Source of the DNA: JAGGAG01 sp964638035
GTDB taxonomy: Bacteria; Gemmatimonadota; Gemmatimonadetes; Gemmatimonadales; GWC2-71-9
Length of the DNA stretch: 64,000 nt
Assembly (NCBI GenBank): GCA_964638035.1
Contig: CAZWXD010000007.1
Location: forward strand, 49,133 to 113,132
Direction of reading: 5' to 3'
Every line of letters begins with the position of its first letter. Position 1 is the first letter of the stretch. Positions 26,217-33,629 of this stretch are shown here, piece by piece. The notes below the pieces were generated by a model that made no database searches, was not told the DNA's origin, and was given only the letters and a program-made list of their open reading frames with translations. The translations under genes were made by a program, and so were the position numbers.

Positions 26217-27440
26217 GTGAACGCAGCGCACGTGGCGCCGACCGGCATGGTTGGCGGCCTGGCCATGCTAGCCGGGGCCGCGCTCCTGGCGGGGCTGAGT
26301 ATCCGAAATCCACGCTGGTGGCCCGCCGCGGTACACCTCGCGATCCTGGGTGGGCTGTTGCCGATCATCTATGCCGTGAACCACCGGATCGTACCGGTGT
26401 TCTCGCGCCGCCGCTGGCGTGCCGGCATCGCGTGGCCGGTGCTGGTGACCCTGGCACTCGCGTCCGGCGTGGCATCGGCGGCGGGCCTCGGGCTCGGCGC
26501 TCGCCGGGCCTGGCAGGCCGGCGCGGTGCTGGCATTCGCCGGCGGCCTGCTCTTCCTGGGCCAGCTGGGCCTCCTCTTTCGCCAGCCTGTCACCGGGCCA
26601 CCGCTGCCGCTCCCGTACGAGGGGCAGGGGCCGGCCGACCGGGTGGCCACCTGGTTCTCGAAGATGTCAGGCGTGTACCTCCTGGCCGGGCTCGTGATCG
26701 GCCTGGTCACGTCGTTCATGAGCCCGGCACGTGGCCGCTGGGACCTGGCGTGGGCGCATGCGCTGCTCCTCGGGTTTGTCGTGTCGATGGCCACGAGTGT
26801 CACGTACCACGTGCTGCCACGCTGGGGACCGGGGCGCTGGCGTACGCCGCGACTGCTCCCGGTGCACTTCGCCATCTCGGCCGTTGCCACCGCGTTCATG
26901 GTGGTGGCGCTGGCCGCCGGGAGCGATTCGCTGTTCCGGGTTGGCGGCGTCGCGCAGTCGATCGCCCTGCTGACCTGGGGCATCAACTGCGCGCCGCTGT
27001 TGTCGCCGCTGCCCAGGGCGACGCGCAGTGCGATGTTCGTGTCGTTCGGGTTCCTGGCGGTGGGGGTGGCCCTGGGCGCGACGTTCGCCCTCGACCCGCG
27101 CTTCGGGCCGATCTACCGGCAGGTACACGCCGAGTTTAACGTCTTCGGGTGGGCGGGCTTCCTGGTGCTGGGAGCCGCGTCCTTCCTCGTACCGCGCCTC
27201 GCAGGGCGGGGCCTCCCGTGGCCCTGGCTGGCCCGACTGCAGTTCCCGCTCCTGGCCATCGCGATCGTCGCCGGTGGCGCTGCTCGCCGGATGCACAACG
27301 CGGGACGGGGTGACTTCCAGGGATGGATCGAGGGGACGCACGTGGCCATGGCTGCTGTCCTGGCCAGCTTTGCCCTGCAGGTCGCCCTGGCGTTCCGGGC
27401 ACAAGCAAGGAGGGATCCTGATGACCGCGTTCACCCCTGA
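26217..27440 (+). CDS. Polytopic membrane protein, haem-copper oxidase I/NnrS-like
   Basis: About 407 residues with some 10-12 hydrophobic segments and histidines placed in or next to membrane helices (AVNHRIVPVF, WAHALLLGFVVSMATSVTYHVLPRW, QVHAEFNVFGW). This pattern resembles NnrS and stand-alone subunit-I-like proteins of the haem-copper oxidase fold linked to nitric oxide. The following RIC gene, which it overlaps by 20 bases, supports a nitrosative-stress role. A paralogue sits at 33626-34879. The start is uncertain: GTG 26217 (five bases after the previous stop) or ATG 26247. Confidence 0.6.
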   Translation: MNAAHVAPTGMVGGLAMLAGAALLAGLSIRNPRWWPAAVHLAILGGLLPIIYAVNHRIVPVFSRRRWRAGIAWPVLVTLALASGVASAAGLGLGARRAWQAGAVLAFAGGLLFLGQLGLLFRQPVTGPPLPLPYEGQGPADRVATWFSKMSGVYLLAGLVIGLVTSFMSPARGRWDLAWAHALLLGFVVSMATSVTYHVLPRWGPGRWRTPRLLPVHFAISAVATAFMVVALAAGSDSLFRVGGVAQSIALLTWGINCAPLLSPLPRATRSAMFVSFGFLAVGVALGATFALDPRFGPIYRQVHAEFNVFGWAGFLVLGAASFLVPRLAGRGLPWPWLARLQFPLLAIAIVAGGAARRMHNAGRGDFQGWIEGTHVAMAAVLASFALQVALAFRAQARRDPDDRVHP

Positions 27441-28107
27441 CACCATCCTGGGTGACATCGTCACCGCCGACCCATCGGCCACCCGGGTGCTCGACCGCTT
27501 CGGTATCGACTACTGCTGCCACGGGCAGCGTTCGGTGGCGAGCGCCTGCGCTACGTCGGGGATCAGCACGAAGGAGTTGCTGGGTGCGCTGAATGCCGCG
27601 AAGCCGGCCGCCCGCCCGGAGTGGGCCGACCTCGATGATGCCTCGCTGGTCACCCACATCCTTGGCACGCACCACCGGTTCCTGTGGGACGAGTTCCCCC
27701 GGATGGCCGCGCTGGTGGACAAGGTGGCCCGGGTCCATGGGCCCAACCACGCCGAGCTGCTCCGCGTGCGGGAGGCGTTCCACGAGCTTCGCGCCGGGGT
27801 GGAGCCACACCTGCGCACCGAGGAGACCGTACTGTTCCCCGAGATCAGCGAGCGCAACGGCGCTGCCGGTCGCCCCATCACCGAGACGCTGCGGGCGGAA
27901 CTGCAGGAGAACCTGGCAGAGCACGACCGGGCGGGTGAACTGCTTGCGGAGCTGCGCCAGCTCACCGGGGGGTATGCCGTTCCGCCCGACGCCTGCGGCA
28001 GCTACCGCGCCATGCTCGCCGGCCTGGAGGAGATCGAGGCGGACCTGCACATGCACGTGCACAAGGAGAACAACGTGTTGTTCAAGCGGGTGCTGGCGTC
28101 CGGGTAA
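27421..28107 (+). CDS. ric: RIC-family di-iron protein, Fe-S cluster repair
   Basis: 228 residues. An N-terminal ScdA_N segment with the DYCCHGQ motif (about residues 23-30) precedes a hemerythrin-like di-iron bundle with His/Glu ligands (THHRFLWDE, HLRTEETVLFPE, HMHVHKENNVLF). RIC/YtfE/ScdA proteins repair iron-sulfur clusters damaged by nitric oxide or oxidants. The ATG lies inside the end of the membrane-protein gene and has GGAGG before it. It closes the AhpD-PEPM-membrane protein-RIC run. Confidence 0.92.
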   Translation: MTAFTPDTILGDIVTADPSATRVLDRFGIDYCCHGQRSVASACATSGISTKELLGALNAAKPAARPEWADLDDASLVTHILGTHHRFLWDEFPRMAALVDKVARVHGPNHAELLRVREAFHELRAGVEPHLRTEETVLFPEISERNGAAGRPITETLRAELQENLAEHDRAGELLAELRQLTGGYAVPPDACGSYRAMLAGLEEIEADLHMHVHKENNVLFKRVLASG

Positions 28108-28124
28108 GCTGTCGGGTCGGGGGA

Positions 28125-28637
28125 TTCACACGGAGGAGCGGAGGGGAACGGAGGGCCACGGAGGAGGCGTACCGGTCGCCAGGCTCGCTGTTTGGCACGC
28201 CAGCATTGTAGAACAGGTTGTTGTGGGTGCGGTGTCGGGTTCCGTTGCCTCCGTTGAACCTCCGTTCGCTTCGTGCCTCCGTGTGAATCCCTGGCGGCCT
28301 GACGGTCAGTTCACACGGAGGAGCGGAGGGGAACGGAGGGCCACGGAGGAGGCGTACCGGTCGCNNNNNNNNNNNNNNNNNNNNNNNNNNNNNNNNNNNN
28401 NNNNNNNNNNNNNNNNNNNNNNNNNNNNNNNNNNNNNNNNNNNNNNNNNNNNNNNNNNNNNNNNCAGGCTCGCTGTTTGGCACGCCAGCATTGTAGAACA
28501 GGTTGTTGTGGGTGCGGTATCGGGTTCCGTTGCTGGGGTGATCCCTCCGTGCTCCTCCGCTTGCTTCGTTCCTCCGTGTGAACTCCTTGCGACCTGCCGG
28601 TCAATTTCACGCGGAGGAGCCGAGGGCAACGGACGGC
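28125..28637. repeat. Tandem inverted-repeat units interrupted by the assembly gap
   Basis: Unit 1 (28125-28288) begins TTCACACGGAGGAGCGG and ends CTTCGTGCCTCCGTGTGAA, so its ends form a long imperfect hairpin. A 21-base spacer (CTGGCGGCCTGACGGTCAG, or CTTGCGACCTGCCGGTCAA after unit 2) leads to unit 2 (28310-28582), nearly identical but containing the Ns. A third partial left arm (28605-28637) follows. The repeat period is about 185-194 bases once the Ns are removed. Non-coding; it may be a REP-like element. It fills the space between the ric gene and the nitronate monooxygenase gene. Confidence 0.85.
28365..28464. other. Assembly gap, 100 N
   Basis: Exactly 100 Ns, the conventional size for an unknown gap. 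The base order across the gap (GTACCGGTCGC before, CAGGCTCGCTG after) is the same as the unbroken order in unit 1, so the gap may be artificial or may hide extra repeat copies. Confidence 0.98.
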
Positions 28638-30088
28638 GCCGGCTCTGCCTGTGTGATCCACGCAATCACGTCCGTCGCGCTGTAGTCGCCCCGCTCCGCC
28701 AGCACCGCCACTGAGGCGAGGTCGTCACCGCTGGTAATGAGCGGCGGTTCGGTGCCGCCTTCCCGCGGTTGCCCCAGCCCGATGTTGGCCACGAGGCCAT
28801 TGCAGAGGCAGCGGCGCCGCTCGGTGTCGGCGGCGTCGCCCCCCTTCGCCACGTAGGCGTCCACCGGCTCCGCCGAGCAGCGGTAGACCACCTTGCCATC
28901 GTCGAGGCGCACGGCGACCCGCAGGTATCCGAGGTCACACACGCGCTCGCGCTCCGCCTCGAGTGCGGTCACTCCCTGCACGACCTTGAAGGGGTACCCG
29001 GTGGGTGAGGCGCGCGGGTCGGTGAAGACGCTCGCCGTGCCGTTGCGCACGGCATCGAGCACCGGAGTGCGCACCTCCTCGTCGAGCCCCGAGTCGCTGC
29101 AGAAGGCGAAGAGCGTGCCCACCTGGATGCCGGCAGCGCCCGCCGCCAGCGCTTCACGCAGGCCCTCGGGGCTGCCGGCCCCGCCCGCGATCCAGAAGGG
29201 AAGCCCGAGTTCCCGCATGCCGGCAAAGTCGACGCGGTCGCGCTCTCCGTAGATGGGCTGACCGGTGGCGTCGAGCCGGAGTTCCTTGCGGGGTGGGGCG
29301 TTGTGCCCGCCGGCGGTGTGCCCCTCCACCACGAACCCGTCCACCCGGCCATTCGACTTGCGGGCCAGCGTGGCCGCGAGTGACACCGCCGACACGACGG
29401 GGTAGAACGCGGGGCGCGTGAGCGGTGCCGTCGGCGTGCCGTGCCCGTGCCACACGTCGGCCGGGTCGAACCTCAGCAGCTCCACCATGTCGCGCGGGGC
29501 GTTCTCCAGGTCGAAGCGCAGCGTCGCCGGCTGGTGCAGGGCGAGCGCATCGAGCGCACCGGGGATCTCGCGCGGGATGCCTGCGCCCATGATGACCGCC
29601 GAGACGTTGGCGAGCATCGCCCCGTAGAGCGTGGGGAGGTTGGGCATCTGCACCTTGGTGAGGAGGTTCATCCCCACCAGCCCGTCGTGCCCCTCGCGGG
29701 CCAGCCACGTCTCCACGAAGCCTGCCGCCACGGTCACGCGCTGGCGCGAGCGGCTCACCACCTGCCGGTACATCGGCAGGAGGCGATACGGTGCCCCTGG
29801 CTCCCGCCCACCGGGGAGGAAGAACCGGTGGAGTATCTCCTCGCCAACACCCGGAATGGGGAAGTGCGCCAGCGCCCGCTGGACATGCCCGCCGGGGTCG
29901 CCATCCTGCAGCCGGCGCACCATCACGGTGTCGATGGCCGTGCCGGAGACGACGCCCAGGTGGCCGGCTCGTGACACCGCGCGCGCCAGGCGCCAGTCGG
30001 AGACGCCAATGCCCATGCCACCCTGGATGATCAGCGGCAGGGCAGCTGTGGCCGTGGCCGTGGTCCCGCCAGAGGCCGTGCTGCTCAC
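28607..30088 (-). CDS. Nitronate monooxygenase (2-nitropropane dioxygenase) family protein
   Basis: 493 residues, FMN-binding TIM barrel: IIQGGMGIGVS at the N-terminus, VGMNLLTKVQ, EGHTAGGHN (catalytic-His region of the family), AGGAGSPEGLREALAAGAAGIQVGT phosphate-binding loop. It is longer than classical Nmo (about 350) and carries a cysteine-bearing C-terminal part (CNGLVANIGL). Family members oxidise nitronates or act as FabK/PfaD-like reductases; the substrate is unknown. GTG 30088 overlaps the upstream stop by GTGA. The last residues (about 485-493) are encoded by the partial repeat arm at 28605-28637. Confidence 0.8.
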   Translation of the reverse strand: MSSTASGGTTATATAALPLIIQGGMGIGVSDWRLARAVSRAGHLGVVSGTAIDTVMVRRLQDGDPGGHVQRALAHFPIPGVGEEILHRFFLPGGREPGAPYRLLPMYRQVVSRSRQRVTVAAGFVETWLAREGHDGLVGMNLLTKVQMPNLPTLYGAMLANVSAVIMGAGIPREIPGALDALALHQPATLRFDLENAPRDMVELLRFDPADVWHGHGTPTAPLTRPAFYPVVSAVSLAATLARKSNGRVDGFVVEGHTAGGHNAPPRKELRLDATGQPIYGERDRVDFAGMRELGLPFWIAGGAGSPEGLREALAAGAAGIQVGTLFAFCSDSGLDEEVRTPVLDAVRNGTASVFTDPRASPTGYPFKVVQGVTALEAERERVCDLGYLRVAVRLDDGKVVYRCSAEPVDAYVAKGGDAADTERRRCLCNGLVANIGLGQPREGGTEPPLITSGDDLASVAVLAERGDYSATDVIAWITQAEPAPSVALGSSA

Positions 30089-31551
30089 GCGGGCGCTCCC
30101 ACCTGCTCGGCCTTCCCCGGTGCAGCCTGGGCGGCTGCGCCGGTGGCGAGGGGCGCGAAGCGGCACTGGAAGAACCGCAGGTACCGTGGCTCGTGGGTCA
30201 TGCGGAGGCCGGGAATCGACTCGCGGCGCTGGTAGAGGTCGGCAACCGTCTCGGCGACGACGTCGAGGTGGGCCTGGGTGTACACCCGGCGCGGAATGGT
30301 GAGGCGGACGAGCTCGAGCTTCGGGTAGTGATGATCCCCGGTGGCGGCGTCACGCCCGGCCGAGACGATGCCTCGCTCCATGGCCCGGATGCCACCCTCG
30401 ATGTAGAGCTGGGCCGCGAGCATCTGGGCCGGGAACTGGCCCTGCGGGAGGTGCGGCAGGAAGCGCCGGGCGTCGAGGTAGATGGCGTGACCGCCGACCG
30501 GCTCCACGATGGGGATCCCCCAGGAGCGGAGGATGTCGCCGAGGTACTCGACCTGGCCCACGCGCGCCTTGATGTGGTCATCGGCGACGGCTTCCTCGAT
30601 GCCGCGCGCCATCGCCTCCATGTCGCGCCCCGCCAGCCCGCCGTAGGTGTGCATGCCCTCGTACACCACGACCAGGCTGCGGGCCTCGTCGTACACCTGC
30701 TCGTCGCGCAGGGCCAGGAAGCCGCCGATGTTGACCAGGAGGTCCTTCTTGCCCGACATGGTGGCGCCGTCGCTGCAGGCGCACATCTCCACCAGGATCT
30801 CGGCGACGCTCTGCCTGGCGTACCCGTCCTCGCGCTGCTTGATGAACCAGGCGTTCTCGATGGCCCGGGTGGCGTCGAGGATCACCCTGATGCCGTGGGC
30901 CCGCGCCATGGCGTACACGTCCTGCAGGTTGGCCATGCTGACCGGCTGTCCCCCGGCCATGTTCACCGTGGCCCCGATGGTGATGTAGGGGATCCTGCCG
31001 GCGCCGTGCTGCTGGATGAGCGCGCGCAGCTTCGTGAGGTCGATGTTGCCCTTGAAGGGATGGGTGGACCTGGGGTCGTGCGCCTCGTCGATGATGACGT
31101 CCGCGAACGTGCCCCCGGCCAGCTCCTGGTGCAGGCGGGTGGTGGTGAAGTACATGTTGCCCGGCACGACGTCGCCGGGCTTGATCAGGATCCGCGACAC
31201 CAGGTGCTCGGCGCCCCGCCCCTGGTGCGTGGGCACCACGTAGGGATAGCCGTAGTACCGCTGGACGTTCCGTTCCAGGTGGAAGAAGTTCTCCGAGCCC
31301 GAGTAGGCCTCGTCGCCCATCATCATCCCGGCCCACTGGTAGTCGCTCATGGCGCTGGTGCCGGAGTCGGTGAGGAGGTCGATGTAGACATCCTTCGACT
31401 TGAGGAGGAAGGTGTTGTACCCCGCCTCCTCGATGGCCGTGAGGCGCTCCTCGCGCGTGGTCATGCGCAGCGGCTCGACCATCTTGATCTTGTACGGCTC
31501 GGCCCATGACCGCCTGGTGCGGTTCATCCGGGCAAGGGTGTTCGGGTCCAT
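30085..31551 (-). CDS. tpl: Tyrosine phenol-lyase-type PLP enzyme
   Basis: 488 residues, beta-eliminating lyase family (tyrosine phenol-lyase/tryptophanase). The PLP lysine is in TMSGKKDLLVN (Lys269 by comparison with Citrobacter Lys257). Three residues that separate the two enzymes are of the phenol-lyase kind: Thr136 in GNMYFTTTR (Asp in tryptophanase), Arg393 in AMERG (aliphatic in tryptophanase) and Phe460 in YLRFF (His in tryptophanase). Expected reaction: L-tyrosine to phenol, pyruvate and ammonia, in the cytosol. ATG 31551 has AAGGA five bases before it; a TTG four codons upstream is possible. A low-complexity Ala-rich tail of about 25 residues is added. Confidence 0.88.
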   Translation of the reverse strand: MDPNTLARMNRTRRSWAEPYKIKMVEPLRMTTREERLTAIEEAGYNTFLLKSKDVYIDLLTDSGTSAMSDYQWAGMMMGDEAYSGSENFFHLERNVQRYYGYPYVVPTHQGRGAEHLVSRILIKPGDVVPGNMYFTTTRLHQELAGGTFADVIIDEAHDPRSTHPFKGNIDLTKLRALIQQHGAGRIPYITIGATVNMAGGQPVSMANLQDVYAMARAHGIRVILDATRAIENAWFIKQREDGYARQSVAEILVEMCACSDGATMSGKKDLLVNIGGFLALRDEQVYDEARSLVVVYEGMHTYGGLAGRDMEAMARGIEEAVADDHIKARVGQVEYLGDILRSWGIPIVEPVGGHAIYLDARRFLPHLPQGQFPAQMLAAQLYIEGGIRAMERGIVSAGRDAATGDHHYPKLELVRLTIPRRVYTQAHLDVVAETVADLYQRRESIPGLRMTHEPRYLRFFQCRFAPLATGAAAQAAPGKAEQVGAPA

Positions 31552-31559
31552 GGGTTCCT

Positions 31560-31850
31560 TCAAGCGGATTGCTCGCCGGGGCTTGCCGCGTCAGCCAGCA
31601 CTGGCGGGGTGCCCAAAAGTAGCCGACGGACATGCACCCGCCACACCTCCGGCCCATCCTCCAGGTACTCGAACGTGAAGGAATCTTCACCGTGGGTGGC
31701 ACGTAGCGTGTAGTACATGCACTTGGGGTCGTGGTCCACGACGAGGTCGAGGGTGTCGTCGACGGGGAGCGATTCATAGGCCGACATGATGCGCGCGAAC
31801 CGGTCCTTCGGCTCGACCGGCCGGATGTCCAGCGTCACGGTGTCACTCAT
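31560..31850 (-). CDS. DUF2249 protein C
   Basis: 96 residues with the DUF2249 core: LDIRPVEPKDRFARIM, LVVDHDPKCMYYTL and the terminal EYLEDGPEVWRVHVRR strand. DUF2249 domains occur near denitrification, hemerythrin and Fe-S genes, but their function is unknown. It overlaps the TIM-barrel gene upstream by eight bases and ends nine bases before the lyase ATG. It is one of three non-identical copies in this operon. Confidence 0.8.
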   Translation of the reverse strand: MSDTVTLDIRPVEPKDRFARIMSAYESLPVDDTLDLVVDHDPKCMYYTLRATHGEDSFTFEYLEDGPEVWRVHVRRLLLGTPPVLADAASPGEQSA

Positions 31851-32571
31851 GCGATGCCTCCATCATGGGCAGGGGCCGGCGCCGGCCAGTCGCTTCGGCC
31901 TTGCTGCCGCAGCCCCAGCCGCCGTGGCGACCCAGCCAGTTGTCCCAGGCCAGGTGGTACTTGCGGTCGCTTGGCGCCAGGATGAGGGCCCCGCCGAAGC
32001 CGGCCAGGGTGAGGCGGGTCATGACCCCGCCGATCCCACGGCCCTCATGGAGCGAGCCCTCGGGACCACCCCCGCAGAGTCGCACCCCGGCAAGCGTGCC
32101 GGCACACGAGGTCATCACGCCGTCGCAGAGTGGCTCCAGGGGCGCGTGGTCAGGATGGGCCTCCCACACGACGGCGTGCCCGGCGCGCCGCACCTCACGG
32201 GCCTCGGTCGGGGCGGCAGGGCCGCTCACCACCACGGCCACGGGCATGCCCGTCGCGCGCGCCCAGTCGGCGCGCTCGAGCCTGGCATGGAGCGGCAGCG
32301 GTGCACCCAGCACCCACTTCGTGCCGAGGGCTCGCACAACGTCCGGCGCCGGGGCGCTGCCATCGGCATCGAGGAGCCCGGTCACCTGCACGCCGGCACG
32401 GCTGAGCTGGCGCCGGGCCTCTGCGAGTGCGGAGGGTGGGGTGTCCCGGTGGATGGCGTGTCCATCGCCCAGGCGCAGCTCCAGCGCGGCAAGCCCGTGC
32501 CGCGCGAGCCCGGCCAGCAGCTCCTCCAGCGACGCGCCGGGGGCTGCCGCCGAGCTCAAGGCCGTTCGCAT
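31843..32571 (-). CDS. TIM-barrel (xylose isomerase-like) protein
   Basis: 242 residues. SLEELLAGLARHGLAALELRLGDGHAI resembles the first strands of sugar-phosphate isomerase/epimerase (AP endonuclease 2-like) barrels, but classical Glu/His/Asp metal ligands are not clear, so the assignment is weak. The C-terminus is unusual, with a WGCGSK motif and a basic tail. The ATG shares one base with the upstream stop (TGATG), which fixes the start. It is embedded between two DUF2249 genes. Confidence 0.5.
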   Translation of the reverse strand: MRTALSSAAAPGASLEELLAGLARHGLAALELRLGDGHAIHRDTPPSALAEARRQLSRAGVQVTGLLDADGSAPAPDVVRALGTKWVLGAPLPLHARLERADWARATGMPVAVVVSGPAAPTEAREVRRAGHAVVWEAHPDHAPLEPLCDGVMTSCAGTLAGVRLCGGGPEGSLHEGRGIGGVMTRLTLAGFGGALILAPSDRKYHLAWDNWLGRHGGWGCGSKAEATGRRRPLPMMEASHE

Positions 32572-32807
32572 CAGGCTGTCGCCTTCGAGATGGCGACCCG
32601 CCAGACGGCCGGCCCCTTCTCGAGGTACTCCCACCCGAACTGTCCCGCGTGCTCCGCCTCGAACTGGTAGCGCAGGGGCATCGGGTCGTGGTCGTTGAGC
32701 AGCACGAACGACTCGCCGGGGTTGAGCGCGTGGAAGGTCTGGAAGATGGTCGGGTGCTTCTCGCGCGGCGGGATGACCCGCACGTCGAGGGTCCGTGGTT
32801 CAGGCAT
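32571..32807 (-). CDS. DUF2249 protein B
   Basis: 78 residues, a minimal DUF2249 domain: LDVRVIPPREKHPTIFQTF, FVLLNDHDPMPLRYQF and WEYLEKGPAVWRVAI. The HDP motif could bind metal or a small ligand. The start overlaps DUF2249 protein A by eight bases and the stop shares a base with the next start. Confidence 0.82.
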   Translation of the reverse strand: MPEPRTLDVRVIPPREKHPTIFQTFHALNPGESFVLLNDHDPMPLRYQFEAEHAGQFGWEYLEKGPAVWRVAISKATA

Positions 32808-33333
32808 GGGCGTGGTGCTCCGCATTGGGGTTGGGGGACGTTGCCGCCGCAGGGCGGCTGATGCGCACGTGGACGCGGTCGGGCGAGACCTCCCGCACGT
32901 CATGGGTGAAGCCCAGGTCGGTGAGCTTCGGGAGGAGGAACTGCGGCACGCGCACGTTGAGCTGCACCAGCGCGCCGCCGGGTGGCAGTGCGGCAGCGGC
33001 ATTCAGGGTGAGCGCCAGCGGCTCGGGTGGCTCCATGTCCCGCACGTCGAGGACCGGGATCTCGTGGTAGAACCAGACCCGCCAGTCGTCCTCGGCGAGC
33101 TTTTCCGTGTGGTATGACCAGCCGGCCTTGCCCATCACGCGGTAGAGCGGGGCAGGCTCGAAGGTGGCGCGAACCACCAGCGCCCCGTCGGCGGGGGCCT
33201 CGTCGCGCGCGGCCATGATGCGCTGGAACGGCTCACGGCCCGCGCGAAGGTCCTCGCGCACGTCGGCCTCGACGATTGCGGCGGGATCCACCACCTGCAG
33301 GGCCAGCGGGAAGGAAGGGTCGAGTAGGTTCAT
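32800..33333 (-). CDS. DUF2249-like protein A
   Basis: 177 residues. The N-terminal half (about 25-110, AIVEADVREDLRAGREPFQRIM) differs from the other two copies but keeps their alternating pattern, including the YHTEKLAEDDWRVWFYHE segment like the DUF2249 C-terminal strand. The C-terminal half (about 110-165) is a second alpha-beta unit. Function unknown. The start ATG shares one base with the SufT-like gene stop. Confidence 0.6.
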   Translation of the reverse strand: MNLLDPSFPLALQVVDPAAIVEADVREDLRAGREPFQRIMAARDEAPADGALVVRATFEPAPLYRVMGKAGWSYHTEKLAEDDWRVWFYHEIPVLDVRDMEPPEPLALTLNAAAALPPGGALVQLNVRVPQFLLPKLTDLGFTHDVREVSPDRVHVRISRPAAATSPNPNAEHHAHA

Positions 33334-33629
33334 CACAGTCGCTCCTGGAGCATGCCGGGATGCCATCGCGGGTCCCAGACGAGGTTGAGGTCTACGGATT
33401 CCACGCCGGGCACGCTCGACAGCGCCCGGACGATGCCGTTCGAGATGTGCTCCTCCATCGGGCAGCCCGGCGTCGTGAGCGTGAAGGTCACGCGGGCCAC
33501 GCCGTCGTGCAGCTCCACGTCGTACACCAGGCCCACGGTCACGATGTCGAGCCCGATCTCGGGATCGATGACGGTGCGCAGCGCATCGCGCAGCACCGCC
33601 TCGGATGGCTGGGTGGTCGGTTGGTTCAT
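33333..33629 (-). CDS. SufT/MIP18 (DUF59) Fe-S assembly protein
   Basis: 98 residues: LRTVIDPEIGLDIVTVGLVYDV is the DUF59 signature, and TLTTPGCPMEEHI carries the conserved cysteine. Related proteins (SufT, PaaD, MIP18) help mature Fe-S proteins. Its position between Mrp-type and DUF2249 genes fits. It overlaps the membrane-protein stop as ATGA. Confidence 0.85.
   Translation of the reverse strand: MNQPTTQPSEAVLRDALRTVIDPEIGLDIVTVGLVYDVELHDGVARVTFTLTTPGCPMEEHISNGIVRALSSVPGVESVDLNLVWDPRWHPGMLQERL

Noticed and set aside
26217..27440. True cytochrome oxidase or nitric oxide reductase subunit
   Set aside because: It is shorter than NorB/CtaD and no full set of haem and metal histidines is clear.
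28125..28637. A CRISPR array
   Set aside because: Repeat units are about 185-194 bases with hairpin ends and similar spacers; there are no short repeats with unique spacers and no cas genes.
30085..31551. Tryptophanase
   Set aside because: The three specificity positions are of the tyrosine phenol-lyase type, although the families are similar overall.
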